Shown: one piece after another, positions 34,444 to 44,376 of the stretch | Numbering within the stretch: position 1 is the stretch's first letter | Layout: every line of letters begins with the position of its first letter | NCBI GenBank assembly: GCA_002422205.1 | Contig: DITS01000020.1 | Span: 41,514-97,816 of the forward strand | Direction: 5' to 3' | DNA: 56,303 bases | Origin: Alphaproteobacteria bacterium UBA6178 | GTDB taxonomy: Bacteria; Pseudomonadota; Alphaproteobacteria; Rickettsiales; UBA3002 | The notes under the pieces: model-generated | Told to the model about the DNA's origin: nothing | Seen by the model: only the letters and a program-made list of their open reading frames with translations | The model's database searches: none | Position numbers and translations under genes: made by a program

Positions 34444-35436
34444 ATGACGACGCAAGCCTACAGCATCCGCCATAACTGGACATTAGAAGAAGCCAGGGCC
34501 CTCTACGCCATGCCCTTCAATGATTTGCTGTTTGATGCGCAAACCACGCATCGCACCCATTTCAACCCCAACGAGGTGCAAATCAGCACCCTGCTCAGCA
34601 TTAAAACCGGCGGCTGCCCCGAAGATTGCAAATATTGTCCGCAAAGCGCCCAATTTGATACCGGCGTAAAAGCCGAAAAACTAATGGATAAAGCGAATAT
34701 AGTCGCCGCCGCACAGCGCGCCAAAGACACAGGCGCCGCACGCTTTTGCATGGGTGCCGCATGGCGCAGCCCCAAAGAGCGTGACATGCCCAAGTTGGTC
34801 GAAATCATCAGCGAAGTAAAAGCATTAGGGCTGGAAACCTGCGCCACCTTAGGCATGCTGAGTAACACACAAGCGCAGCAGCTCAAACAAGCTGGGCTCG
34901 ATTATTATAATCACAACCTCGACACCTCCGAAGAATTCTACGGCGAGATCATCACCACCCGCACCTATCAGGACCGCCTCGATACGCTGGAACACGTGCG
35001 CAGCGCAGGCATGAATGTCTGCAGTGGTGGCATTGTCGGCATGGGTGAATCTGCCGATGACCGCGCCGCCATGCTGGTCACACTCGCCAACCAACCAACC
35101 CATCCGCAAAGTGTGCCTATCAACCTGCTGGTGCAGGTCGAAGGCACGCCCTTACAGCCTGAATCTTCGCTCGATCCGCTTGATTTTGTCCGTACCATAG
35201 CCGTCGCAAGGCTGATGATGCCCGCATCGCATGTGCGGCTCTCCGCCGGACGCGAAGATATGAGCGATGAAATGCAGGCCCTATGTTTTTTAGCAGGCGC
35301 TAACTCCATCTTTTATGGCGACACGTTACTCACCACCGCCAACCCCGCCACGCAAAAAGACATGGCATTATTGGCGCGGCTGGGCATGTCACCGCAGCAG
35401 GCACAAGCCGCGCCTGCACAATCCTGCGCCGCTTAA
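34444..35436 (+). CDS. bioB: BioB, biotin synthase
   Basis: Radical-SAM enzyme inserting sulfur into dethiobiotin. ATG at 34444 with ACAGGAG 6 bases before it gives 330 residues. 4Fe-4S ligands C58, C62 and C65 lie in GGCPEDCKYCPQ; the block YYNHNLDTSEEFY is diagnostic. The frame is open upstream, but this start has the ribosome site. The sacrificial 2Fe-2S sulfur donor cluster links it to the Isc system. Confidence 0.97.
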   Translation: MTTQAYSIRHNWTLEEARALYAMPFNDLLFDAQTTHRTHFNPNEVQISTLLSIKTGGCPEDCKYCPQSAQFDTGVKAEKLMDKANIVAAAQRAKDTGAARFCMGAAWRSPKERDMPKLVEIISEVKALGLETCATLGMLSNTQAQQLKQAGLDYYNHNLDTSEEFYGEIITTRTYQDRLDTLEHVRSAGMNVCSGGIVGMGESADDRAAMLVTLANQPTHPQSVPINLLVQVEGTPLQPESSLDPLDFVRTIAVARLMMPASHVRLSAGREDMSDEMQALCFLAGANSIFYGDTLLTTANPATQKDMALLARLGMSPQQAQAAPAQSCAA

Positions 35437-35445
35437 TAGCTTTAC

Positions 35446-36732
35446 ATGCAAAACACCCCGCCAGATTGGTTTGATAGTGGTTGGCCACACATCTGGCTTC
35501 CTTACGCGCAAATGCAAACCAGCCCAAAGCCTTTGCCCGTCATCGGCGCATCGGGGTGCGAAATCCATCTTGCCGATGGCAGCCGCCTGCTCGATGGCAC
35601 TGCCAGTTGGTGGAGCATGTGCCACGGTTATCAGCACCCCGACATTATCAAGGCAATCCAGGATCAGGCCGCGCAGCTATCTCATATCATGTTCGCCGGT
35701 CTCGCCCACCAACCCGCCTATGATCTTGCCACCCGCCTCTGCGCTATGGCCCCCAAAGGCATCACCCGCGCATTCTTCTCCGATTCTGGCTCCACCGCCG
35801 TCGAAGTCGCACTCAAAATGGCACTGCAATATTGGCGCAACAAGGGCAAACCGCGCAAAGGCAAATTCATCTGCTTCAATCATGCTTATCATGGCGACAC
35901 TTTTGGTGCCATGTCCGTCAGCACACGTAACGGCATGCATAGCGCCTTCGACAGCCTCACCTCCAAGCAATTTCAGCTCGACATTCCCTCCGATGAATAT
36001 TCCTTTGCCGAATTCGAAGAAACCATTGCCTCTATCTCCGGTAATGTCGCGGGCCTGATCATCGAGCCTTTAGTGCAGGGCGCAGGCGGCATGCGCTTCC
36101 ACAGCGCCGATGTACTCGCCGAAATCCGCCGCGTCTGCCGCGAACATGACATATTATTCATTGCCGACGAAATCATGACCGGCTTTTACCGCACCGGCAA
36201 CGTCTTCGCCTGTAACGAAGCCGCCATCACCCCCGATATCATGTGCGTAGGCAAAGCCCTGACTGGCGGCCATATCGGGCTGGCCGCCACGCTAGCTACC
36301 GAATCCGTCTTCGAATCATTCTTAAGTGATGAACTAGGCCACGCCCTCATGCATGGCCCCACTTTCATGGCCAACCCTATCGCCTGTGCCGCCGCCAATG
36401 CCGCATTGAATCTTTGCACGGGTTTCGATTATTTGGCACGCGTAGAAGCCATCGAATCGCAACTATTATCCGCATTGAAGCCATGCGAGCAGATGTGCGG
36501 TGTAGCAGATGTCAGAGTTAAAGGAGCAATCGGCGTGGTCCAGTTAAACGCAACGCAGGCTGATATGTTTAATATGCGCGAAGCCTGTATCAAAGAAGGC
36601 GTCTGGTTGCGCCCCTATAATGATATTATTTACATTATGCCACCACTGGTGATAACTGACGAAGAACTAACAAAACTAACCAACGCGACATGCAAGATCG
36701 TGGCGAATTGGTCGGCTGCACAGGGAGAGTAA
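35446..36732 (+). CDS. bioA: BioA, adenosylmethionine-8-amino-7-oxononanoate aminotransferase
   Basis: PLP enzyme that uses SAM as amino donor to make 7,8-diaminopelargonic acid. 428 residues with FSDSGSTAVEVALKMA, ADEIMTGFYRTG (D241) and the PLP lysine K270 in CVGKALTGG. It follows bioB by 9 bases. It completes bioFHCD/BA, so all biotin ring-assembly and pimeloyl-modifying steps are encoded here. Confidence 0.96.
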   Translation: MQNTPPDWFDSGWPHIWLPYAQMQTSPKPLPVIGASGCEIHLADGSRLLDGTASWWSMCHGYQHPDIIKAIQDQAAQLSHIMFAGLAHQPAYDLATRLCAMAPKGITRAFFSDSGSTAVEVALKMALQYWRNKGKPRKGKFICFNHAYHGDTFGAMSVSTRNGMHSAFDSLTSKQFQLDIPSDEYSFAEFEETIASISGNVAGLIIEPLVQGAGGMRFHSADVLAEIRRVCREHDILFIADEIMTGFYRTGNVFACNEAAITPDIMCVGKALTGGHIGLAATLATESVFESFLSDELGHALMHGPTFMANPIACAAANAALNLCTGFDYLARVEAIESQLLSALKPCEQMCGVADVRVKGAIGVVQLNATQADMFNMREACIKEGVWLRPYNDIIYIMPPLVITDEELTKLTNATCKIVANWSAAQGE

Positions 36733-36735
36733 TAC

Positions 36736-38601
36736 ATGGACTTCATGTCGTTTTTAACGCATCCGGATATCCATCTATGGGCCACATTCGGATTAATCGC
36801 TGTGGCAATTTATTTTTATGCCACCGAAAAATTACCACTTATCGTCACCTCCTGCTGCATCCTCAGCGCCCTGATGCTGCTGTTTCACTTCATGCCGCTC
36901 GAAAATGAGTCAGGAAAGTTACTTCTAAAATCGGGTGATTTCTTCTTAGGCTTTTCAAACGAAGCCTTGCTCGCCGTACTGGCACTGCTCATCCTAGGGC
37001 AAGCCGTAACGCGCACCGGCTCGCTTAATGGCTTGAGCAAACTCATATTAAAAACATCAAAAATCAGCCCGATGCTGGCAGTGGTAATCGTGTTGGTCCT
37101 TGTCACAACCATCAGCGGCTTCATCAATGACACTCCCACTGTCGTCGTCTTCATGCCGATTATGCTTGCCATTGCCGCCGCACTAAACGTATCCGCCAGC
37201 AAAGTGATGATTCCGCTATCTTACGCCGCAATTCTCGGCGGCATTATTACCTTGGTAGGAAGCAGCACCAACCTGTTAGTCTCCGGCTCATTAGTCTCTT
37301 TAGGCATGGAACCATTAGGCTTCTTCGACTTCACCTTACCCGCCCTTTTCATCGCCGGTGTAGGCTTGGTTTATATTATCTTTATATTACCACATTTATT
37401 GCCCAACCGCGCTCCCATTGCCGATGAAATAACCGGCGGTGGCAGACAATTCGTTGCCCAGCTCGAAATCGCCGATAATTCCGAATTAATCGGCAAATCT
37501 ATCAAAAGTCCGGATTTATTCGGCGAAGAAGACATCACCATCCGCATGTTGCAACGGCGCGAGCAAGCCTATCTGGCACCCTTCGAGCGCGATATTCCCA
37601 TCGCCCGTGGCGACATCATCGTGGTCGTCGCCACGCGTGAGAGCATCAAAAATCTTGTGTCAGGTGATGATAACAGCATGTTCCGTACACGCTCCACCAT
37701 GCCGCAAGACGCCGAAACCGAAGATGAGGAAATCGAAACCAAACCCAGCGAATCTGCTTTGTGCGAATTGCTGATTACCCCCGGCTCACGCCTGATCGGT
37801 CAAAATATCGAGCAAATCGGTTTCCATCAGAATTATCACACCATCGTCATGGGCATTCAGCGCAAAGCCCGCATGATCACCTCCCGAATGACCGAAATCC
37901 GCCTCGCATCCGGCGACGTGCTGCTGGTCATGGGCACGCGTGATGATTTACGCAAACTGCGCGACAGCTCCGACATGGTGGTCATGGAATGGGCCACCGA
38001 GGATTTACCCTCCAAAAAATTTGCCTTCCGCGTCAATATGGTGTTCCTCGCCGTTATCGGTACCGCCGCTACCGGCGTCGTTCCCATTCACATGGGCGCG
38101 TTTGTAGGGGCGCTGGCCGTGGTGCTAATGGGCTGCCTGAATGTGCGGCAAGCGTTGCGAGCCATCGAAGCCCCCATTATCTTTTTGGTTGCCGCCGGTC
38201 TTGGCCTCAGCATCGCGCTGGAGCGAACGGGCGGCGCAGCCTTCCTCGCCACCCAGCTGGTCGATACAATGGCAGGGGCCGATCCTGTCTTTGTCATGTC
38301 CGCCATGTTTTTGCTGATTGCCGTACTCACCAATATGCTCAGCAATAACGCCACCGCCTTGCTATTCACCCCTATCGCAGTCAATACCGCAAACAAGCTC
38401 GGCGCCCCGCCTGAGATGTTCATTTATGCCGTCATCTTCGCATCCAATTGCTGCTCGCTCGCATCACCCATCGGCTACCAGACCAATCTGCTGGTCATGG
38501 GCCCGGGGCATTATAAATTCAAAGATTATATGAAAGCAGGTATCCCGTTGGTCATCCTCGTCTGGATAACCTACACCACTTTCTCATATTTCTATTTTTA
38601 G
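36736..38601 (+). CDS. SLC13-family transporter with two RCK_C (TrkA-C) domains
   Basis: 621 residues: an N-terminal group of membrane helices with SGFINDTPTVVVFMPIM, two cytoplasmic TrkA-C domains (about residues 230-315 and 340-420; SELIGKSIKSPDLFGEEDIT, SRLIGQNIEQIGFHQNYH), and a second membrane half with LTNMLSNNATALLFTPI and SPIGYQTNLLVMGPG. The class carries sulfate, dicarboxylates or similar anions. It starts three bases after bioA, so it is probably in the bioBA transcript. The substrate is unknown. It ends three bases from the convergent pepF. Confidence 0.92.
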   Translation: MDFMSFLTHPDIHLWATFGLIAVAIYFYATEKLPLIVTSCCILSALMLLFHFMPLENESGKLLLKSGDFFLGFSNEALLAVLALLILGQAVTRTGSLNGLSKLILKTSKISPMLAVVIVLVLVTTISGFINDTPTVVVFMPIMLAIAAALNVSASKVMIPLSYAAILGGIITLVGSSTNLLVSGSLVSLGMEPLGFFDFTLPALFIAGVGLVYIIFILPHLLPNRAPIADEITGGGRQFVAQLEIADNSELIGKSIKSPDLFGEEDITIRMLQRREQAYLAPFERDIPIARGDIIVVVATRESIKNLVSGDDNSMFRTRSTMPQDAETEDEEIETKPSESALCELLITPGSRLIGQNIEQIGFHQNYHTIVMGIQRKARMITSRMTEIRLASGDVLLVMGTRDDLRKLRDSSDMVVMEWATEDLPSKKFAFRVNMVFLAVIGTAATGVVPIHMGAFVGALAVVLMGCLNVRQALRAIEAPIIFLVAAGLGLSIALERTGGAAFLATQLVDTMAGADPVFVMSAMFLLIAVLTNMLSNNATALLFTPIAVNTANKLGAPPEMFIYAVIFASNCCSLASPIGYQTNLLVMGPGHYKFKDYMKAGIPLVILVWITYTTFSYFYF

Positions 38602-38604
38602 GGG

Positions 38605-40386
38605 TTACTGCTCGAGCTGTTCAATATAATCGGCGATCACATCCAGCCCGCGCTGCCAGAAATCAGCTTTAGACGCATCCAGCCCGAAAGGCTTAAGCAG
38701 CGCCTTATGGCGCAAAGTGCCACCGGCTTTAAGCATCTCGATATATTTTTGCTCAAATGCCTTGGCCTGCTTGGCACCCTTGGCCGCTTCAGCCTGATAT
38801 ACCGCATAGAGCGAGTTCACCAGACAATCGCCAAACGCATAGGCATACACATAAAAAGGCGAATGGATGAAATGCGGAATATACATCCAGTAATGGCCAT
38901 ATTCGGTATCAAATTTAATCGCAGGACCAAGGCTTTCTTTTTGCACCGCCAGCCAGATTTCGGCCAGTTGGTCCGCCGATAGCTCGCCTTTTTTACGCAC
39001 ATCATGCACCTGACGTTCAAAATCACAAAACGCCGTTTGTCGTACCACGGTGTTGAGCATATCCTCAACCTTCGATGCAATCAGATACTGACGCTTCGAC
39101 GCATCCTTCTCACGGCGTAATATTTCCTGAAAGGTTAGCATTTCTCCAAACACCGAAGCTGTCTCAGCCAGCGTCAGCGGTGTATCTGCCATCAGGGCAC
39201 CCTGTTTGGCCGATAACACCTGATGCACGCCATGACCCAACTCATGCGCCAACGTCATCACATCACGGGTTTTGCCCTGATAATTAAGCAGCAAATACGG
39301 ATGCGCTGACGGCACCGTCGGATGCGCGAACGCACCAGGCGCTTTGCCCGCACGCGTGGGCACATCAATCCAGTCATTATCAAAAAACTTTTTGCCGATT
39401 TTTGCAAGCTCCGGCGAAAACGCAGCATAGGATGACAGCACCAGCTCGCGCGCATCCGCCCAGTCAATCTTGCGGTCAGACGCAGCAGGCAATGGCGCAT
39501 TGCGATCCCAGTAATCCATCGTCTTTTTGCCAAATTGCTTGGCCTTCCATGCGTAATAACGATGCGCAAGCTGCGCATAATTCGCCTTCACCGTCTGGCT
39601 CAGCGCATCCACCACCGCATCTTCGACCTGATTGCTGACATTACGCGATGAAATCGGCGCTTTAAACCCGCGCCATTGATCTTCAATCGCTTTGTCTTTC
39701 GCCAATGTATTGGTAATCAGCGCGAATAGCTCTTTGTGTTTTTCAAATTCCGCCCCGATTGCTTTCGCCGCCGATTTACGCTTGGCAGGCTCCTTATGCG
39801 ACAATAAATCTAATGCCTCGGCGGAGGTCAGCGATTTGCCATCTACTAAAAAACGCATCCGCGCAATCGACTCATCAAACAACCGCGTCCAGGATTGCGT
39901 CGTAATCCGCTTCTCATGCAGCAATTTCTCCAGATTATCATCGAGCTGATAAGGCTTATAGCTGCGCACATCGAGCAGCCACGGCGCATAATGCGCCAGG
40001 GCCTTCGAGGATTTAAGCTTGGCCGCCAAATCCTTCTCGGGAATCTTATTGATCGACAAGCCAAAAAACAGCAAAGCCGAAGACAATTCATTCAGGCTTT
40101 CCTGCATATTCTGATAAAATTGCGCATGCTTAGGATTGCTCATATCCGATGCATACACCAAATCAGCATAGCTATGCAGCTTACCCAAACGGTCTTGCAG
40201 CTTTTCATAATCAGCCAGCGCCGCTGCCAGCTTATCGCCCGACATTTTGGCAAAGGGCGGCTTATAACTCGCAGCGAATGCTGCGCAATCCTTGGCTGAT
40301 TTCTTCAAATCTGCCCGAATTTTAGGCGAATCAATCGATGGATATAAATCACTTAAATCCCACACCGGTAAAGCAGTTACAACCAT
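38605..40386 (-). CDS. pepF: PepF-type oligoendopeptidase (M3 family)
   Basis: Cytoplasmic zinc metallopeptidase of peptides. 593 residues with the HExxH motif in LAHELGHGVHQ near residue 380, and a second Glu in LAETASVFGEML. Size and the N-terminal PVWDLSDLYPS fit the M3B oligoendopeptidase F group. It follows the anchored protein gene at 40390 by three bases and so may share its transcript. Confidence 0.94.
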   Translation of the reverse strand: MVVTALPVWDLSDLYPSIDSPKIRADLKKSAKDCAAFAASYKPPFAKMSGDKLAAALADYEKLQDRLGKLHSYADLVYASDMSNPKHAQFYQNMQESLNELSSALLFFGLSINKIPEKDLAAKLKSSKALAHYAPWLLDVRSYKPYQLDDNLEKLLHEKRITTQSWTRLFDESIARMRFLVDGKSLTSAEALDLLSHKEPAKRKSAAKAIGAEFEKHKELFALITNTLAKDKAIEDQWRGFKAPISSRNVSNQVEDAVVDALSQTVKANYAQLAHRYYAWKAKQFGKKTMDYWDRNAPLPAASDRKIDWADARELVLSSYAAFSPELAKIGKKFFDNDWIDVPTRAGKAPGAFAHPTVPSAHPYLLLNYQGKTRDVMTLAHELGHGVHQVLSAKQGALMADTPLTLAETASVFGEMLTFQEILRREKDASKRQYLIASKVEDMLNTVVRQTAFCDFERQVHDVRKKGELSADQLAEIWLAVQKESLGPAIKFDTEYGHYWMYIPHFIHSPFYVYAYAFGDCLVNSLYAVYQAEAAKGAKQAKAFEQKYIEMLKAGGTLRHKALLKPFGLDASKADFWQRGLDVIADYIEQLEQ

Positions 40387-40389
40387 GAC

Positions 40390-41736
40390 TTATGGCACCA
40401 ACTCGGGTTGCACCGCTTCAGGGGCCAGCTCTTCAACCGGCGCTGCGGGCATCTCTGGCGCATCTGCCGGAGCATCCTCCGCTGGCACACCATCCTCAGG
40501 CGCGCTTGGATGCGGCACCAGCTCACCACCCGATAAAACAATAGCCATCAACGGCTCGAGTGTGGTTTTGCCAATATGCATTTGCCCACCGGTTTCACGC
40601 TTAATTGCCACATCCAAATGATCAGCCTGCTCATAATTTTGTCCGGTAACCGCCACCAAAATTGCATTCACCAGCTTCATATCCTCGTCAGAAAAGCGCA
40701 TATTCTCATTCAAAAATGCGCGCACCGCCGCAAAATTCTGCACCTTAAACTGCGCATCCATCGCTGGCATATAATCTTTCGGGTCTAACGTTAAATCGGC
40801 TACAAGCCCAACCGACGCATCCGTGCCCGCCAATTCCAGCTTTTTAATAGAAAGCTCCATCGGTTGTTTCAACATGGCTTCCGGTGCCGCACCTGATTCG
40901 GGCCATGGCCCGCTATAATTAGCATGCACCCGTAACGACAACGCACCAAACGGCATGGTGGTTTTCTCTGCCGCCGCATTAATCACATTCAGTATGCTGC
41001 CCACTTCATAGCGTCCTTCACCCATCGCCTTACTCGTAAACGACGCCGACACTTCTTCAACCTTCATGGTTTCCTGCGTCTTATCCGACACCACAGCCAA
41101 ATCTTTAATCATAATCCCCGACTCACCCGCGCGTGGATCGGATTGCAACATAGAGCCACTAATCAAAGCACCATCCGCCATGGTAATACGAATCGTATCA
41201 TTCTGTGCTGCGGTGGCAAATGCCATGGCTGATGGCAATTTCAGCTGACTGACCAGCTGATAATCATCTTCTTGCTGCACTTTCTCCGCTTCAATCAGCA
41301 TCGGCTCTTCCATCGTCAAGACCATGGGCTCCTGCTCACCCGATTGCACCTGAATCGGCTCGGCGAACACAATACGCACCTTATTCATCCGCACCGAGCG
41401 CGCATGCAATTCCATCCGGCTCGTGCTCAGCTTAATCTGCTCCGACTGCGTTTGCTTATCAGTAAAGCTGATGACCGGATTCAGCACAATCGCGTGTCGA
41501 TTCGTGGCCCCACCAGCCATTTCCACATCATCATAGGTAAAGCTAAATGCATTCAATTTACCTTCAGCGCGCTTCGATGCATCAGCCGCCCATTGATCCA
41601 GCGCATTCGTCACCGCTTTTTTATCAATGCCCGATACCGTGACATAATAGCCCACAGCTGAAATCAGAAGAACCACCAGCACCACCGGAATAATAAAGCC
41701 GAGGGATTTGGATTTTGTTTGCGTCGTTTCAGTCAT
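40390..41736 (-). CDS. Unknown membrane-anchored protein, DUF2125/DUF945-like appearance
   Basis: 448 residues: one N-terminal transmembrane helix (about 12-32, LGFIIPVVLVVLLISAVGYYV) and a large, probably periplasmic beta-rich domain. A C-terminal Pro/Ala/Glu-rich tail of about 40 residues ends in PELVP. The overall style recalls alphaproteobacterial DUF2125 or DUF945 proteins, but I cannot confirm either. It sits directly after the Isc operon (27 bases from fdx) and before pepF. Confidence 0.72.
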   Translation of the reverse strand: MTETTQTKSKSLGFIIPVVLVVLLISAVGYYVTVSGIDKKAVTNALDQWAADASKRAEGKLNAFSFTYDDVEMAGGATNRHAIVLNPVISFTDKQTQSEQIKLSTSRMELHARSVRMNKVRIVFAEPIQVQSGEQEPMVLTMEEPMLIEAEKVQQEDDYQLVSQLKLPSAMAFATAAQNDTIRITMADGALISGSMLQSDPRAGESGIMIKDLAVVSDKTQETMKVEEVSASFTSKAMGEGRYEVGSILNVINAAAEKTTMPFGALSLRVHANYSGPWPESGAAPEAMLKQPMELSIKKLELAGTDASVGLVADLTLDPKDYMPAMDAQFKVQNFAAVRAFLNENMRFSDEDMKLVNAILVAVTGQNYEQADHLDVAIKRETGGQMHIGKTTLEPLMAIVLSGGELVPHPSAPEDGVPAEDAPADAPEMPAAPVEELAPEAVQPELVP

Positions 41737-41763
41737 AAAAATTCCTTGTGCGAGGAGTGAAAT

Positions 41764-42102
41764 TTAAGCTTTATCAACCATCATATTGCGCGTCGCCGAA
41801 GGCAGCGTCACCCGCAGCCCGTCCAGAGCATCGCTCATCATAATCTGGCAGCCAAGGCGCGAAGTATGGGTGAGTCCAAATGCCAGATCAAGCATATCTT
41901 CTTCGTCATCCGTGGCAGGTGCCAGCTGTTCATAAAAAACCGGATCAATAATCACATGGCAGGTCGAGCAGGCCAGCGAGCCTTCGCACGCACCCTCCAG
42001 CGGAATATGGTTTTTATGCGCCACTTCCAGCAGCGAAATCCCCAACGGGGCATCAAAAGTTTTCTCTTCCCCGTCCGGGAATATAAAAGTTACGTTAGGC
42101 AT
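41764..42102 (-). CDS. fdx: Fdx, Isc-type [2Fe-2S] ferredoxin
   Basis: Electron donor for cluster assembly on IscU. 112 residues with the adrenodoxin-like ligand set C39, C45, C48 (CEGSLACSTC) and C85 (LGCQ). The start lies inside the end of hscA (8-base overlap). It is the last standard gene of the operon. IscX is not seen after it. Confidence 0.96.
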   Translation of the reverse strand: MPNVTFIFPDGEEKTFDAPLGISLLEVAHKNHIPLEGACEGSLACSTCHVIIDPVFYEQLAPATDDEEDMLDLAFGLTHTSRLGCQIMMSDALDGLRVTLPSATRNMMVDKA

Positions 42103-43861
42103 TATTCTCTCTCACTGTGCTTTCATCGCTATATTTATCAATATGAGTGCCTTGTAGCGCAGAACCGATAGCTTTGTCCATACGTCGCTGCGCAAAAGGA
42201 TTACTTATTTGATTTAAGCGGTCCGCCTCATAATCAATCTTTTCGCGGTCATCCCCGCTCAACGCCTCTCTCACCGCCGCAATTTGCTGCTCGATTACAG
42301 CCTTTTCACCCTCAATCAAAAGTGCAGCCCCTACCACTAAAGCCGATTCCACATCATGAATAATCCGCTCAGCTTCTACTCGGGCTTCAATCAGCAAACG
42401 CTGCAATATATCGTCCTTCGCATGCTCCATACTCGTGCGCAGCATAGACTCCACCTCGTCAAGGCTCAAACCATACGACGGCTTCACCTCCACCTGCTGC
42501 TTCACGCCAGAGGTCAGCTCCTCCGCACTCACCGTCAACAACCCGTCCGCATCCACAGTAAAATTCACCCGAATACGCGCCATATTTGCAGGCATCGGCG
42601 GAATACCCTTAAGCGTAAAATGCGCCAAAGACCGGCATTGATCAACCAGCTCGCGCTCACCCTGCAACACATGAATTTTCATCGCAGACTGGCCATCCTG
42701 ATACGTCGTGAATTCCTGCGCCACCGACGTTGGAATCGGGCTATTGCGGTAAATAATTTTCTCAACCAAACCGCCCATAGTCTCCAACCCAAGCGATAAA
42801 GGTGTCACATCAAGCAATAAATGATCAGCCCCCACAGTCAGCGCTTCCGCCTGAATCGCCGCACCAACCGCCACCACCTGATCGGGGTCAATCGCACTAA
42901 ACGCACGCTTACCAAATAATAACGTCAGTTTTTCCTTCACCAACGGCACCCGCGTCGAGCCGCCAACCATCACCACGCCATCTATCTCATCCAATTCCAC
43001 CTTGGCATCCGCAATCGCTCGCTCAATCAACTGCATGCTTTTATCAATTAAAGGAGTAATCAGCGCTTCAAACTCCGCACGATGAATCTGCTTTCCATTT
43101 AGCTCCACAGATTCTGCATCACTAAGCGCTTCCTTGGCTTTTCGCGCTGCTGCCAACGCAACCGAATCTGGCTTCGCATATCCGGCATACACCGCCAGTG
43201 CCCGATCAAAATCATCACCGCCCAGCTGCGTATCCCCTGCTGTTGCCAACACTTGAAACACACCCTGCTCCAGCTTTAAAATGGAGATATCAAACGTGCC
43301 CCCCCCTAAATCATAAATCGCATAAACGCCTTCAACCGCCTGATCCAGCCCATAAGCCAGCGCTGCTGCAGTCGGCTCATTAATTAGCCGCAACACGTCC
43401 AGCCCTGCCAGCGCCGCTGCATCTTTCGTCGCCGCACGCGCCGCATCATCAAAATAAGCAGGCACCGTAATCACCGCTTTGCTCACTGTTTTACCGAGCG
43501 CCGCTTCGGCCTGCTGCTTCAAATAACGCAAAATATCAGCTGAAACCTCAACAGCATTGTGCGTTCTTCCGCCTAGCTCCAGCGTATCGCTGGTGCCCAT
43601 CAAACGCTTAATCGATGCCACCGTATGTGCGCAACCTTCCTGCCAGCGCAGCTTTGCCTGCCGCCCCACTACGGGCTTATCGCCCTGATAGCACACAATC
43701 GACGGGATAATCTCATCACCCTGCGCGTCTTCCAGCACAGTAATGTCCTGATCACGACTAATCGCAATCACCGAATGAGTCGTACCCAAATCAATCCCCA
43801 CTGCCAGCTCATCGGTATGCGGAAGGGGCGTCTGGCCCGGCTCGTGAATTTGCAGTAACAT
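42095..43861 (-). CDS. hscA: HscA, Isc-specific Hsp70 chaperone
   Basis: Hsp70 that releases clusters from IscU. 588 residues, shorter than DnaK, as usual for HscA. Blocks are VGIDLGTTHSVIA, INEPTAAALAYGLD, AIYDLGGGTFDISIL and VMVGGSTRVPLV. The start overlaps the hscB stop by one base (TAATG). It should recognise LPPVK of the IscU encoded upstream. Confidence 0.96.
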   Translation of the reverse strand: MLLQIHEPGQTPLPHTDELAVGIDLGTTHSVIAISRDQDITVLEDAQGDEIIPSIVCYQGDKPVVGRQAKLRWQEGCAHTVASIKRLMGTSDTLELGGRTHNAVEVSADILRYLKQQAEAALGKTVSKAVITVPAYFDDAARAATKDAAALAGLDVLRLINEPTAAALAYGLDQAVEGVYAIYDLGGGTFDISILKLEQGVFQVLATAGDTQLGGDDFDRALAVYAGYAKPDSVALAAARKAKEALSDAESVELNGKQIHRAEFEALITPLIDKSMQLIERAIADAKVELDEIDGVVMVGGSTRVPLVKEKLTLLFGKRAFSAIDPDQVVAVGAAIQAEALTVGADHLLLDVTPLSLGLETMGGLVEKIIYRNSPIPTSVAQEFTTYQDGQSAMKIHVLQGERELVDQCRSLAHFTLKGIPPMPANMARIRVNFTVDADGLLTVSAEELTSGVKQQVEVKPSYGLSLDEVESMLRTSMEHAKDDILQRLLIEARVEAERIIHDVESALVVGAALLIEGEKAVIEQQIAAVREALSGDDREKIDYEADRLNQISNPFAQRRMDKAIGSALQGTHIDKYSDESTVRENNA

Positions 43862-44376
43862 TAATGTGTCGCCTTACGTTGATGCGTCAACATATAGGCC
43901 TCTTCCAGCGCTTTGCCAAGGTAGCGCATGCGAATGGTAAGTTGCGCCGCCTGCGCATAATCGCACTGCTCAAACGCCGATGATAACTTATCATGACAAT
44001 CTTTCATCGCAGCCTTAATATCCGCTACAGCATGCGCTAGCGCATGCGCGTCCATAGCATTTGATAATTGCTCGCGCAACTCCATCATTTCCATCAGTAA
44101 CGGCTGATCGGCCTTCACACTATCTTTGCCCTCGCTATTGACCACCACACCTTGCAAAGCCAGCAAATGCTGCGCGCGCGTTAGCGGTGATTTGAGCGCT
44201 TCATAGCCTTGCGTCGCATCCATCGACAATTGAATCGCCTTGGCCCGCTCAGCCTCAGCCTTGCCCACTAGCCGGTCAGGATGAAATTGCTGCTGCAGAG
44301 CGACATACGCCTTATGCAGAGTCGATTCATCCAGCGTAAAAGAAGGGGGAAGACCAAAAAGCGCGAAATAATCCAT
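43861..44376 (-). CDS. hscB: HscB, Isc-specific J-domain co-chaperone
   Basis: Delivers IscU to HscA and stimulates its ATPase. 171 residues, with an N-terminal J domain (MDYFALFGLPPSFTLDE; HPDR motif in QQFHPDRLVG) and a C-terminal three-helix IscU-binding domain. One-base overlaps join it to iscA upstream (TGATG) and hscA downstream. Confidence 0.94.
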   Translation of the reverse strand: MDYFALFGLPPSFTLDESTLHKAYVALQQQFHPDRLVGKAEAERAKAIQLSMDATQGYEALKSPLTRAQHLLALQGVVVNSEGKDSVKADQPLLMEMMELREQLSNAMDAHALAHAVADIKAAMKDCHDKLSSAFEQCDYAQAAQLTIRMRYLGKALEEAYMLTHQRKATH

